The notes beneath the pieces are model-generated. The model searched no databases and was not told where the DNA came from. It worked only from the letters and a program-made list of their open reading frames with translations. Source: Erinaceus europaeus (lineage: Eukaryota > Chordata > Mammalia > Eulipotyphla > Erinaceidae). Taken from it: DNA of 64,000 nucleotides. A program made the position numbers and the translations under genes. The stretch's first letter is position 1. Every line of letters begins with the position of its first letter. Of the stretch, positions 10,983 to 22,249 are shown one piece after another. Where the stretch lies: contig NC_080175.1 in the NCBI RefSeq assembly GCF_950295315.1, positions 66,427,353 through 66,491,352 on the forward strand, given 5' to 3'.

Positions 10983-11399
10983 ATGAGCCGGCTTTCCGCC
11001 GCGTGGCGCGGGGCACTGGGCGGGGGCTCCCTCTACACTGCTCGGCCACTGTGAGCAGGGCAGCAGACATGGCAGGCCCATGGGGCAGGGCCACGGCAGC
11101 CTATCATGGCTGCCACCCCGGGGCACCTCGGCCTGAGCCTTCTGCACAGCTGGCCCACCCGCCCTCGTGCTATGAAGTCTGGACAGATCCCGGACCACCT
11201 GGAGACCGCGGGCTCCCTGCTGAAACTGGGCCCCCTGGCTGAGATCTCCAGCTCGGGTCTGAAGGCAGACAAGCTAGAATACGCAGAGATTCATGCAGAG
11301 ATCGCAACCTGCAATTCCTAGAAGTGAAGCTGCCCAAGAGGCCACCGCTGGACAATGCACTCCCAGAATGGCTAAGACAGTATAGATCTAAATTCGTGT
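10983..11399 (+). pseudogene. Unidentified coding-like GC-rich segment
   Basis: An ATG at 10983 and an ATG at 11106 lie in the same frame, separated by a TGA at 11052-11054. The frame stays open from 11106 to the TAG at 11319. A one-base shift there opens a further frame to about 11480. Codons in these stretches are strongly G/C in third position, and the first 23 codons (MSRLSAAWRGALGGGSLYTA) resemble a basic amphipathic organelle-targeting leader. This looks like a decayed cDNA-derived sequence, but I do not recognise the protein. It may be a processed pseudogene or a host sequence carried by the ERV. Chance openness in GC-rich DNA is the main alternative. Confidence 0.3.
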
Positions 11400-12436
11400 T
11401 TAAAATGACATGTCTTCGTAACAAAAGTTTCTCTCCTTGTATATTGAAGACCATGTGTATGTGTGTGTTTAAAGTTTGGTAACATTAACTTTAAGGTTAA
11501 GAATATAACTTTAAGGCTAAATTCTTACCAGGCAAAGTTAAATGAAAAAGGTTTTCAACGTAATTCTCATAAAGATAAAATTAACTTACATTTAAAGTCT
11601 GAGGTAAAAATTAGTTAACAATCAATATATTTTAACTAAGTTGGTCCAAACAAAACCTGCGCACACCTAGGGTGTGTCTCCATCTTAAATGGGTGTAACA
11701 AAAGGTTAAATAGACTTGTTGATATGTAAAACTCTCGATTACCTTCCCTATTAGAAATGGTAGATTACACAATGGCTATGCTAATGATAGGCCTGAGGTT
11801 TTCTTTCCTTGATTCTCATGTTTACCTTTTCACATTCTATTGTTTAAACTTTAACCAACCTTAAAATCATTCTAAAAAAGACTTCTAATTGTAATAGTTA
11901 TCAATTGTGATAAACTTCTAACCTGCTACAAGTTTGTTTCATAGTAAGTAAATTGCAGCTGTCAAGTTCTCTACAGAAAAGCAGAATTCTGGCAGCGGAC
12001 CTTCCTCATACAATGCTTCACCCCCTGGCATTCTTCCGTGGACATCTGCTTTCGACTGGCACTCCTATTGGACTCACTGGTACACCCTTAGACACTTTGC
12101 ACAAAAGTGCAAAAGTGCTGCTATATTTCTCAAACACTGACTGTAGCCAGCTGCCTTTGGGACTCTAGGCCGTTCCCCGCCCCCATGCTATAAAATGCCC
12201 GTCAAGGCAAGTATGCCCCCCAGAGGTAGGAAATGTTTTTTTTTAAGCTGATAAAGTTTTGCCCACAGAGGCAAAAAAAAAAATGGCCCCCTCAGGCCCT
12301 CCCTTGGCAGCACACTGGTTCTTGTTACTTGCTTACATGTTTCTCCATGTTTGTGCCAGTTTCTTTTTTGAAAATGCCTGTACGATATAGATTTCTGTTC
12401 ACCCCACACCCCTGATACTGTGGTCATTTAGTTAAA

Positions 12437-12451
12437 AACAGAAGGGGGAAT
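12437..12451 (+). other. Retroviral polypurine tract
   Basis: The purine run AACAGAAGGGGGAAT sits immediately upstream of the TGTTGG start of the LTR. This is the expected position for the primer of plus-strand DNA synthesis in retroviral elements, and it fixes the element's orientation. Confidence 0.7.
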
Positions 12452-12720
12452 TGTTGGTATGTTCCCTTCCCCCCGACCTCTGAGAAGAATTGTTTTGCCC
12501 CTTGCTAGTTTCGCCCCCCCACCCCCGCTTTCTCCCCGCCCCCTATGCTAAGGACAGGCAGAGTCCCAGCAGTGGCGGCGGAGAGAGGATGATGGAGAAA
12601 AGCACATGGTGTGGTGATTTGCCCATTCGTGAATAAAGATTAAACTGTGTTCTCAGCCCAGCCATGTGTCTCTGGTCGTCTCTGTTACCTGCCCGTGAAG
12701 CCAGCCTGGATAAAACAACA
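12452..12720 (+). mobile_element. 3' LTR of the ERV remnant
   Basis: The 269-base unit starts TGTTGGTATG and ends AAAACAACA, giving matched TGTTG/CAACA ends. An AATAAA signal lies at 12632-12637 (GTGAATAAAGATTAAAC). The region between is GC-rich and contains a run of C residues. It is short for an LTR. A target duplication could not be assigned because the 5' end of the element is not seen. Confidence 0.75.
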
Positions 12721-13979
12721 ATTTCCTTTAAATATTCTTTAGAAAATATTGGTAGAGTCTTCTCTGTACTGAGGGTGATCAAGAGATCAGAAGCTACCAG
12801 CCCAAATTTCTGTATATGCTACTGACAAATTGTCCAGTTGAGACAAAATGTCACCCCTGATTCTCTCAGTCCTCTGTGTTGTCATGAGGAGAAGTGTGTG
12901 TGTGTGTGGGGGGGGGTAGGTGTAGCATGAACTCATTTAATTCAGCTTTTAAAATGTCTTTATGAATGAGTATATATTTCTGAATAATTTGGACAGTTCA
13001 CCAGAAATTGCTCTGGGACTTTGAATAATTGTTTCGAACCATCTTGAATGCCCAAGTCAAATTTATCTTAAAAGAGCAGAAAAGATATGGACTGGGGGTT
13101 GATGAGGGGGAGTGGTCTTATACAGACTGCATGAAGAAGTCATATCTTAACAAAGTTTTAGTGAGTGAGGTCTCTTGGGTCCTCTTGCTGATGGCTGTAA
13201 GCTTCTTTCTTTGCCCAGTACTGTTGTCTTTATCTGCCACTACAGTGTTTTCCAGCTCTTGGGAAATGATATAATGAGCTAACACACAGAAATGTGGCAG
13301 AGAAAAATTCTGCCAAGTACATAGAGCCCCACAGGAAGCAATATGGCTGCACTGCTCCAGGGACAATCAATGATACTGCAAGTGGCTACTAATCAGATCT
13401 TGAAGATTCAGATATTAATTTTCTTGACCCAACAATTGGGAGGTAGTATACTGATTCACTTATCAAATATGTTTTCCACCCAGTAGGATGAAGTTAGACC
13501 CAAAATACATAAAGACTTGGACAGAGGTGTCAAGATGAAAACAAAGCCTCTGGGCACAGGAATGAAGAGGCCCCGCTTGGGTGGTGTGGGAGGTGTGGTG
13601 GAGCTGATGTCAGTAATGCAGAGGCACAGTCAGAGCCACTGCTTCCAGGAGCAAGGCTGCATCCTTCTCCCTGAGGGCTTCTGTCAGACGTCTGGTCATT
13701 AGCAGGCTGGACAAAAGACTCCTCTGTGACTAGTCTGCTGGGGTGTTTCCTGCAAGACCCTGAGAAGGTTGGCTGATCGCCTCAATCAACACTGACACTC
13801 ACATTTGTCTCCTGATTCATACTGATAGGCCTTGCTGATTCCTTCTAGAAGGATCCCACACAGTAAAATACCCCCCACTCTTGCCTCTGAGCAAATTCAA
13901 AAACCAGCATTGCCACACTCTGCTCATGACTAACCCTGAGCTCTCCAAATGGAGAGATATTTCTGGGACACAGAGCCCA
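12721..13979. other. Unique noncoding DNA
   Basis: About 1.25 kb with no repeat head and no supported gene. A short TG run followed by G residues lies at 12895-12916. Frames of 60-80 codons are not convincing. Confidence 0.4.
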
Positions 13980-14290
13980 CAGTGGATGGTGGCTCACTGG
14001 GTTGAACACACACATTACAGTGTGCAAGGACCTGGATTCAAGCCCCTGGTCCCCACCTGCAGAGGGAAAGCTTCATAAGGAGTGAAATAGTGCTGCAGAT
14101 GTCTTTCTCTCTCCTCTATCTCCTCTTCCCCTCTCAATTTCTCTGTCTTATCAAATAAAATGGAAAGGTAGGTAGGAAGGAAGGAAGGAAGGAAAGAAAG
14201 AAGGAGGAAAATGGCCACCAGGAATAGTGGATGCACTAAGCCTTAGTGATAACCTTGCTAGTAATTCAAACAAACAAACAAACAGAAAAA
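13980..14290 (+). mobile_element. SINE-B copy, long form, with GGAA microsatellite
   Basis: The head is GGATGGTGGCTCACTGGGTTGAAC and the B-box region is GGATTCAAGCCCCTGG. The A-rich linker has expanded into AGGA/GGAA units (14165-14210). The shared 3' module follows (CCACCAGGAATAGTGG ... AGTGATAACCTTGC). It ends in AAAC repeats. Confidence 0.8.
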
Positions 14291-14411
14291 ACATAGAACC
14301 AGAACTCAGCACCTTTTTACCACAAAGTAAAGTTATATTGAACAAACTGGCTAGTGGAATCCTCCCAATAGGACTGGGACTTTATCAGCCAACTGTTATG
14401 AGTAATCATTT

Positions 14412-14622
14412 TCTTTTATTTTTAAACATTTTATTTATTATTGGATAGAGACAGAGAGAAATTGAAAGGGAGAGATAGAGAGGAAAAGAGACAGAGACAC
14501 TTGCAGTCCTGCTTCATCAATCATGAAGCTTCTCCCTTACATGTGGGGACCAGGGACTTGAACCAGGTTCCTTGTGCACTGTCATGTGTGTGCTTAACCA
14601 GGTGTGTCACTACCTGGCCCTT
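14412..14622 (-). mobile_element. SINE-B copy, short form, minus strand
   Basis: On the minus strand the right end reads GGGCCAGGTAGTGACACACC and the B-box region is GGTTCAAGTCCC. The tail is AATAATAAATAAA. It lacks the extra 3' module. Confidence 0.8.
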
Positions 14623-14629
14623 TGGGTAA

Positions 14630-15075
14630 TAATTCTCTAGACTCCTAAATCCCAAAAGGAATAAGGAACTGCTTATTAGTCATGTGGTATTCAGTAAAAA
14701 TGACTAAGTTCCTGAAGCTTCATTGCCCCACTACAAAAGGAGGAGGGGAATGACTGACTGGGAAGGAGGTTGTGGTGAAGTGAAGGCATCATATACATAA
14801 GTACCTGCCCTGATAATTGCTCACAGTTAGGGGTGACTCCTGGTGTAAATAGGAGGAAGGAAGTGGATAAGGAAGAGGCCAGAGCATTGGCCCAGCCTCT
14901 GCCCACCTGAATGAGCTCAGCAGGGCTATCTGATCTTAAGCAAAATGAGCGAGTGGGAGTGGATCCCATCTGATCACTCTTCCACAGACTTGAGCCTGTG
15001 TGCAATGTGCCAGGTGTCAATTTTTAGGGACTTCTCTACTCAGGGCAGACTTTTTTTTTTCAGATAAAAAGAGAG
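14630..15075. other. Unique noncoding DNA
   Basis: No repeat or gene is recognised. A 109-codon frame on the minus strand has no identifiable domain. Confidence 0.4.
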
Positions 15076-15079
15076 ACAG

Positions 15080-15345
15080 GGGAGTCGGGCAGTAGTGCAG
15101 CGGGTTAAGCACAGGTGTTGCGAAGCGTAAGGACCAGCATAAGGATCCTGGTTCGAGCCCCCGGCTCCCCACCTGCAGGGGAGTTGCTTCACAGGTGGTG
15201 TGAAGCAACTTTCTTTCTTTCCCCCTCTCTGTCTTCCCCTTCTCTCTCCATTTCTCTCTGCCCTATCTAACAATGAAGACATCAATAACAACAACAACAA
15301 TAAAAAACAACAAGGGCAACAAAAGGGAAAATAAATAAAATATTT
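15080..15345 (+). mobile_element. SINE-A copy
   Basis: The head GTAGTGCAGCGGGTTAAGC, the intact B-box GGTTCGAGCCC and the tail GGGCAACAAAAGGGAAAATAAA mark a well preserved copy. A T run just upstream and an A-rich tail border it, but no clean target duplication was assigned. Confidence 0.85.
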
Positions 15346-15359
15346 TTTAAAAAGTCTAG

Positions 15360-16130
15360 AAGACTCAGAAAGCAGGCACACACTGTGCAGTTCCCAGAAA
15401 GGGACACTGAATAATGCAGCTCATGGACTAACCAGCTGGCTTCCTGAACCTCTGGCATCATGGGAGTCATTTTCTTGCCTTTGCCATCAATCAAAGACCC
15501 ACAGCAGACAGAGTCAGGGTGATTATGGGTTTGTGGGGTGTCTTCTCTTGCCACCTTTTTTTGCAGGCAGCACCACAACAGCAGCTCTGAATGCAGAACA
15601 GATGTCAGTCATCACTGAGGGGAGCAGTGAAGCTCACTGTGAGGTGATTGTCACTGTGCTTTACTCTCTACCACCTACACCCTTGCCAAGACAGGAGGGG
15701 AATGGGTAGCACCAGGCATGGGTCAGTTATGTCTGCATGGCATCCCTCCTTTGGATGGGCTGGTGCCACTCTTGTGCCACTGTGATTAGGTTATTGGCAG
15801 CCTTTTAGAGCTGTGTGCTCACCTGCTGCGCAAAGGCTTTCTCCTGTTTAATTCAATGACTTTTAGAAAATGAGACTGTTTCATTCCATGTACTCATTTC
15901 TCAAAGCTCTTAAGACACTGAGGACTTTGTAAAGCATCCCAGCACATTAGATGAAAGTGATGAAACAATTTGGAAAATGGAATGAAGCCCCGTCTTTATC
16001 TTCTCCAGATATCTGGGAGGGGGGGAGCCTAAGTCACAGGTGTCTGTCTGCTGAAAGCTGGCAGGTGCGGGCTTCTCAGTCTGACTGGCCTGCCCCCCTT
16101 GCCACATAAAATTACAGCATCTAGTGCCCT
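15360..16130. other. Unique noncoding DNA
   Basis: No repeat head, RNA gene or coding frame of note is seen over about 770 bases. Confidence 0.4.
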
Positions 16131-16139
16131 TGAATTAAG

Positions 16140-16255
16140 GTTTTGTGTTTTTATTTAAAGATTTATTTATTTACTAACATGAGAGAGATAAAGAGATAAC
16201 CAAAGCATCACTCTGTCATGTGCAATGCTGAGGATTGAACCTGGGGGCTCATGCT
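16140..16255 (-). mobile_element. SINE-F fragment, minus strand
   Basis: The pattern ATTTATTTATTTAC, GAGAGAGATAAAGAGA, GCATCACTCTGTCATGTG, GGATTGAACC is the minus-strand signature of SINE-F (compare 54028-54168 in plus orientation). It is diverged and truncated. Confidence 0.6.
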
Positions 16256-16629
16256 GCCTTTCTTTTATGATTCCATCGGGGGGCTAATGGTATACACTAT
16301 AGTTATTGACACAAAGGTGCAGTTTCTCATCTCCTCATGACAGGTGTCTGCAGAGAAATCTCACCCCCAACTTAAGTCATTTTCTACCATCCTGTGCCAG
16401 AACTCTGGTGCTTTCTCTATCCTTTCCCTCCCTCTCCTTCATCAGAGTCTTTTGCTTTGGGGTGAGGTACCAGTGGCTTTGTGCCTTCAGGTCCAAGGCT
16501 CTAGTGACTATGTCACATCCTGGACCATGAATCAGGGTTTCCTGGATATTACTGTGTCAGGTATCCAATGTGTCAAAAGATGCAAAGTTCTGTTAAACTA
16601 CCTGATCCTTGCATTTTCTGTCTACATTT

Positions 16630-16631
<2 letters not shown>

Positions 16632-16669
<38 letters not shown>
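16632..16669. repeat. (GA)n microsatellite
   Basis: About 19 uninterrupted GA units. It appears to have grown from the A/G-rich linker of an old minus-strand SINE whose remains follow at 16670-16770 (GCATCACTGTGGCATATC, GATTGAATTGGGAC). Confidence 0.9.
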
Positions 16670-16671
<2 letters not shown>

Positions 16672-16775
16672 ACAAGAACTGAAGCATCACTGTGGCATAT
16701 CTAATGCCAGAGATTGAATTGGGACATCCCACTTGAGCCCAGTGGCTTAGTCACTGCCTTACCTCCAAGCTCATG
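16670..16775 (-). mobile_element. Old SINE-F fragment, minus strand
   Basis: The phrases GCATCACTGTGGCATATC and TGCCAGAGATTGAATTGG and the closing CAGTGGCTTAGTCACTGCC match the minus-strand SINE-F body, with strong divergence. Confidence 0.5.
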
Positions 16776-17394
16776 CCCCTGTCCTCAGCCTAAGTGACTC
16801 CTGAGCACTTGTCCTTGGCTCTGTGTTCAGCCTGGCCTGTGACACCTTCCACATGTAGCTTGGCTAACTGCAACTGAGCTTCCAGATTGCAAAACATGAC
16901 TCAGTCTCTTGGATCACGTCCTATACCAAACACCAGCTCATGGTGTTCTAGGTTCTGACCCAAAAAGCCCTGCTTGTCACTGCTGAGCCAAGCCCAGTGC
17001 TATTGCACAGAAAGCACACTGGATTTTTGTTTCTTAGTTCTTTGTTTATATTTGAGACAGGTTAAGTAGACACTTAAGCCTCTACTGTAATAGCGCCCAG
17101 GTAGAAGTTGCCCATCCAAGGTGTAAGTTCACTATCAGGAGAGAAAAGAATGGCCCCTCACCCCTTCTACCAACTGATGGGCCCCGCATAGTCTTTCTTC
17201 ATCTGTGAGCATAGCTTCTAGCCAGGTGTCTTCCTGCCCATCTCTGGGGTCTCCACCTGCTGGTGGGATTGCAGGGGAAAGGTGATGGTTCTAGCAGGGC
17301 TCACGAATGGGTCACACTTCTCTCTAGTCTTGAACGCCAAAACCCCCCAATCTTGGCTCAACCAGATGCTTCTCTCTCCATTATGCTTGGTCTT

Positions 17395-17396
<2 letters not shown>
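16776..17396. other. Unique noncoding DNA
   Basis: No repeat or gene is recognised in this 600-base stretch. Confidence 0.4.

Positions 17397-17447
<51 letters not shown>
17397..17447. repeat. (AT)n microsatellite
   Basis: A 51-base perfect AT run that is self-complementary and could extrude as a hairpin. Poly-Tyr/Ile frames through it are artefacts. Confidence 0.95.
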
Positions 17448-17449
<2 letters not shown>

Positions 17450-17649
17450 TGCATCATCAGAATCACTTTCCACTACTATGAGAATGAAGCAGACTTATAC
17501 TCACTTCACAATAGTTGAGAGGTTGCCTTTGCTTGGTCCAGGGTAGATGCTGATAATGGCTGGTTTCACAAGCAAGTGCTTCCTTAGGTAGTGTTGACCT
17601 CCCTGGCTCTCTACTGGATGACCTCTTCATAAAAATTTGGGGAGACCAA

Positions 17650-18012
17650 TTTGCAGATGCTACCATGATGCCATCCTTACCTCCTCGGACAGACAGCTTC
17701 ACCAATGTGCCCCACAACCTCACCTCCCCAGAGCCTTATCCCACTAGGTAAAGATAGAGACAGGCTGGGGGTATGGACCAACCTGTCAAAGTCCAAGTCC
17801 AGCAGAGAGGGAATCACAGAAGACAGACCTTCCACCTTCTGCACCCCATAAAGAATTTTGGTCCATACTCTCAGAAGGATAAAGAATAGGGAAGCTTCCA
17901 ATGGAGGGGATGGGACACAAAACTCTGGCAGTGGGAACTGTGTAGAATTGCATGCCTGTTATCTTACAATCTTGTTAATCATTATAAAATTAGTGTTAAT
18001 TTAAAAAAAAAA
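17650..18012 (+). mobile_element. L1 3' UTR fragment with poly(A)
   Basis: This shares the blocks CCACCAATGTG-type, CTCCCCAGAGCC, GCAGAGAGGGAATCACAG and CCACCTTCTGCACCCC with the distal 3' UTR of the L1 at 4715-6202, and ends in an A run at 18002-18011. It is diverged and noncoding. Confidence 0.75.
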
Positions 18013-18079
18013 TCTTGTAGCAGTTTACACTTGCCAATGATTTTTCCAGTGAGGGGTTCTCATGGAACAAGAGCAGAAG

Positions 18080-18345
18080 ACTCAGTATGAAGGAGAGCAG
18101 CATGGAGGGTGCAAGGGTTGAGGGTGGTGTGTCTAGTTGGGGAATAATACGGAATACTCTGACAAGAACTGAAGCAAGCAAATGGCTTCCAAGCCTTGTG
18201 AGAACTCTGGTGGTTATCTTTGGGAAGTGGGAGAGTGGGAATACAGGACTTTGGTGGTGGGTGTGGTGTGGAACTATACACTGTAATCCTATGAGCTTGT
18301 CACCCACTATTAATCACAAATAAAAATGGGAAAATAAATAAATAT
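18080..18345 (+). mobile_element. L1 3' UTR fragment of a second subfamily
   Basis: The phrases GAACTCTGGTGGTTATCTTTGG, GGTGGGTGTGGTGTGGAAC and CTATTAATCACAAATAAAAA recur at 440-560 and 40476-40600. It is the end of an older L1 subfamily in plus orientation. Confidence 0.65.
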
Positions 18346-18349
18346 TTTG

Positions 18350-19780
18350 ACAAGCAGCTCTTTCCCTGGGATAGTTAAGTGAATCACCAGGTAAAGAAGC
18401 CCCAATTGTGCTTATTGTATTTATATCAGGGGTAGAATAGCTTTCAGGTGAGAAACAGAAATGACTGCTATAACCCCAGCTCACCCCCAACCCTACACAA
18501 CAAGACTTGGATCACTTGGACCATTTTAGGACAGTTGTTAGGGGGAGATGGCATTGACTTCCGGTATCAGACATCAGTCTTTCTGACATTAGTTTTCAAA
18601 ATAGTATACCTGACTCCCCCCAGCTTTCTTTGGTCATTTTGTTGGACTCAAAACTTCTAAATGAAATTACTTAGTGTGCTAATTAACACAACCTTGGTGA
18701 AAATACCTTTTATTTTCACACCATAAGAAATTTCAGAGGAGAAGGTTGAAGGAAGGAACAGGCAAATTGCTCCCAGCTGTCAACCCCAAATTGACAGAAG
18801 TCAGTCCATGCCCCAAGCTATTCCTGTTCAAGAACAGTGATATTGGGATGGCTTAGTTGGAGCTGTCACAAAACACTGGGCCATTTATTTTTACCCAGGA
18901 ATGCACAAATGTGTGTATGCTTGTTATCAGTGAGAATGCATTTGGTCATCAGTAAGGAAAAGCCAACTCAGACTGACTGGAGATTGTGAAGTTTATTCTA
19001 TAGCCCAATGTATTTTGAAAAAATATATATTTTAATTTTTGATGTATATATGGCATCTGTCATAAAAATATATACATATATGTATATATTTGTCACTTGA
19101 TCATATGCAGTGCCATATATAGAGAATGTGGTCTCATACTTGCCAAGTGTGCTTTCTAACCACTGAACCACCTCTGCAGGACAACATGTTATTACACTAT
19201 GTCTGCCTTAGATCCTTTTCAGGACAGTATAGATGTGTAAGTAGGTAGGCAGGTAGAGAGAGAGAGAGAGAGAGATCATATGAAAGGAATGGCTTAACAT
19301 TTGTTTCATCAATAAAGTGGTACTGAAGAGAATAAATAAAATAAGATAAAATTTGTTTCCTTCAGTGACTTAACACAGGTGCCAAAAAGTGCTTCTCCTC
19401 ATGACATCGAACTCATTGTGTTTTCGACTTCACATCTCCACCATGCACGTTCTAGATGCAGAGAGCAGGCCTTTTCTTCCCATGAGCCTCCTGAAAACTC
19501 TCTTTACTAGGTCATATACTCCTTCCTGATCAAAAACTCTAGTCAGGTGTTTGGAGTATGCTATTTACAACACTGCTACTGCAGCTTCCCAGGCTTGGGA
19601 ATAGTTTCCCCTCCATCATCCAAGATTTTAGCCAACAGAGAAAACTATCAAGGAGTGGAAGCTGAGTAAGGAATGGGAGATGAATATGGAGTAACAACTT
19701 CAAAAGAATCCCACAAGAGTAGTATTGCTTCCTCATTTCCATGAGATACTTACCTGTCCCACAGTTCTTGGCAGCCATTT
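18350..19780. other. Mostly unique noncoding DNA
   Basis: No gene is seen over about 1.4 kb. There is an AT-rich stretch with ATATAC units at 19020-19095, a probable minus-strand SINE-F scrap at 19095-19185 and a short (GA)n run at 19254-19275. Confidence 0.4.
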
Positions 19781-19992
19781 TCCTTCCCCCCCCCTTTATT
19801 TTTTTATTACATAGGACAGAAAGAAATTGAGAAGGGAGAGAGAGATAGTGAGGAGGAGAGACAGAGAGACACATGTAGAGCTGCTTCACTGCTCCTGAAC
19901 CATCCCTCTGCAGGTGAGGATGGGGGGGGGGGCTTGAACTGGGGTCCCTATGCATAATAATGAGCATTCAGTTGGGTGCACCACTGCCCTTA
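19780..19992 (-). mobile_element. SINE-B copy, minus strand
   Basis: On the minus strand the head region is GGGCAGTGGTGCACCCAACTG and the B-box region GTTCAAGCCCC. The body is CT-rich. It has G-run expansion at 19921-19931 and is diverged. Confidence 0.7.
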
Positions 19993-20815
19993 ATCCTCCT
20001 TCTACAAAGGATTTCAGGCAGACATGGGCCAACTGCACAAGGAATTTGTGGGCAGCAAAGATCACTGGGTATGGCACTCCCTGTCCATGTTCCTTCTCTA
20101 CAAGCTTGAACAAGTCTTAGCGGGATTTGTAGAGCTCAGCTCCACCACTAAAACCTAAGATTCTGTCTGTAGTAGGATGGATGGGAATAATGTTCACACC
20201 ACCCACACCTAAGTTTATTGGAATGAAAGAAAAGATGGAGAATCTAGTGGCATTTTCTAGTCTACTATACAAATATAAATTCTTATTCCACTTTGTAGCT
20301 GGTGTCATTTAATAAAAGAGAGAGAAATTTCAGAGCAGTAAATTTGCTTTGGAAAAAATTCTGTTCCAAACCTTTAGCTGCAGAAAAAGCAGCAGCAGTG
20401 GTTTTCAATATATGGTGCTAAGCAAAGGAAACAATGACTTTGGAATGGTTGGAAGAGGACCAGATGGATGTCTCTATGATCAAAGCAGCTATATTTAGTG
20501 ATATGTTCAGTGCCCCAGAACAGAGTCACGTGGGGAGAAATGATGTTCTGCTGTGGAAAAACTGTACTCACTTGCCCCTAGGAATATCCAGAGGTAAAGA
20601 CCATTATGGGTTTTGGAGCAAACAGCAAGCTGTCATGCAACCTTGAACCAATAAGTAACCTCTTGTATTTCACATTTTTCAAATGATAAAGGGAACACGG
20701 TAGCACTGGCCTTATGATATTGGGAGCTGCCTGCATAAGTCAGTGACAACACAGCCGTAAGTGTGCCTGTGAGTTCACTCCATGCTGGTGTCCCGCAGTG
20801 ACAGGTTTATGAAGC
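19993..20815. other. Unique noncoding DNA
   Basis: No repeat family or gene is recognised. Frames of 60-75 codons occur on both strands without recognisable domains. Confidence 0.4.
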
Positions 20816-20819
20816 AACT

Positions 20820-21028
20820 GGGTGTGGAAGAGATAGTGTACCCAGTTGAGCACACATGTTATAATGTGTATGGACACAGTTTCAAGCCCTTGGAATCCAC
20901 CTGCCCAGAGGAAGCGTCACAAGTAGTGAGGCAGGGCTTTAGGTGTCTCTCTGTCTCTCTCCCTCTCTATCTCCCTATTTCATCTCAATTTCTCTCTGTC
21001 CCTATTTAATAAATAAAGAAAGAAAACA
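20820..21028 (+). mobile_element. SINE-B copy, short form
   Basis: The head is GGGTGTGGAAGAGATAGTGTACCCAGTTGAG, with the body TCACAAGTAGTGAGGCAGGGC and the tail TAATAAATAAAG. It is an old copy. Confidence 0.65.
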
Positions 21029-21141
21029 ACTGTACAGCTTGAAGTTTTCTTTGGTCAGTCTTTAAAATATGTAAACATTTAAACAGAACTCTTCATATCC
21101 TTAATCCTAGGAAAATCATTTGTAGATAGTACTGCAGTATT

Positions 21142-21480
21142 TATTTATTTATTTATTTATTTCTCCAGGATTATCACTGGGGTTCATTACCTACATTATG
21201 AATACACCTGGTCCTGGCCATTTTTCTCATTTTGTTGCCCTTGTTGTCATTATTATTGTTGTTGTCATTGCTGTTGTTATTGTTGGATAGGACAGAGAGA
21301 AATTGAGAGAGGAGGGGAGACCGAGAGGGGAGAGAAAGATAGACACCTGCAGGCCTGCTTCATTGCCTATGAAGTGACCCTCGTGCAGGTGAGGAGCCAG
21401 GGGCTCAAACTGGGATCCTTATACTGGTGCTTGCGTTTTGTGCCATGTGCACTTAACCTGTTGCGCTACCACCTGACCCC
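21142..21480 (-). mobile_element. SINE-A copy, long form, minus strand
   Basis: Read on the minus strand the head is GTAGCGCAACAGGTTAAG, followed by the standard body, then GGGCAACAAAATG and the extra 3' module (CCAGTGATAATCCTGGAG), ending in AAATA units. It is one of several long forms carrying the module. Confidence 0.85.
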
Positions 21481-21671
21481 CTACTATAGTATTGAAACCT
21501 AGACAATGATCTCTAAACCTCTTAAAGTGTCTTATCATGTTTGACTCTATGCTCCCAAATTGACTTCTATTACTACAGTTATTTGGATCTAGAATACAAA
21601 CACAGTCATTCATTTAGTTATCAATGTGTTAATTTATAGATCTAGTTCTCATATATGTATATGTATATATT

Positions 21672-21702
21672 TACTATTATTATTATTATTATTATTATTA
21701 CT
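21672..21702. repeat. (ATT)n microsatellite
   Basis: About nine ATT units, bordered on the right by an old SINE scrap (21703-21920) containing GGATTGAAACTGGGAC and ATCAAACCCAGAGTC. Confidence 0.85.
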
Positions 21703-21964
21703 CAGGGGGGATTGAAACTGGGACCTCAAAACCTCAGGCATGAAAGTCTACTAAATAACCAGAAAGTCACAGAGAAGATAGAGAGACACCAAAGCATCAA
21801 TCCAATACCCATGGAGTTAGTCCTAGCAATGCCGTCCTTGGTACTCTTACGTGGTATCAGGAATCAAACCCAGAGTCTAAAGCATGCTGTCAACCCACTG
21901 AGTCACTGTCTGGTACTCTCTACCTTCTGAATCATTTATAGAATCTCTTTTTAAAAATATCCTT

Positions 21965-22249
21965 TTTTTTTTTTTGCCTCCAGGGTTGTCACTGGGTCTC
22001 GGTGCCTGCACTATGAATCCACTGCTCCTGGAGGTTGTTTTTCCCATTTTTGTTGCCCTTATTGTAGTTAGTATTATTGTTGTTACAGCTGCTGTTATTG
22101 GATAGGATAGAGAGAGATCTACAGAGGAGGGCAAGACAGAAGGGGAGAGAAAGACACCTGCAGACCTGCTTTACCGCTTGTGAAGTGACCCCTCTGCAGG
22201 TGGGGAGGAATGAGGGGAGCTCAAATACAGATCCTTAAATCGGTCCTTG
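21965..22249 (-). mobile_element. SINE-A copy, long form, cut by the assembly gap
   Basis: The minus-strand copy shows the T run, the 3' module (GCCTCCAGGGTTGTCACTGG), the body and the start of the B-box side (CAGATCCTTAAATCGGTCC). Its tRNA-like head is missing because the unsequenced gap starts at 22250. Confidence 0.8.

Larger units (their letters stand above)
10778..12451 (+). mobile_element. ERV internal remnant ending in a polypurine tract
   Basis: This segment leads directly into the polypurine tract AACAGAAGGGGGAAT (12437-12451) and the LTR that follows, so at least its right part is the 3' internal region of an endogenous retrovirus in plus orientation. I find no gag, pol or env reading frame. 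It is AT-rich from about 11400 to 11990, includes a splice-acceptor-like CTCTACAG near 11977, and turns GC-rich at 10940-11390. A matching 5' LTR was not found, so the left boundary is uncertain and part of 10778-11400 could be older host DNA. Confidence 0.5.

Noticed and set aside
16632..16669. Regular short units that could be mistaken for a CRISPR-like array (also at 36285, 42843, 52795)
   Set aside because: They are di- and tetranucleotide microsatellites without spacers, in a mammalian genome.
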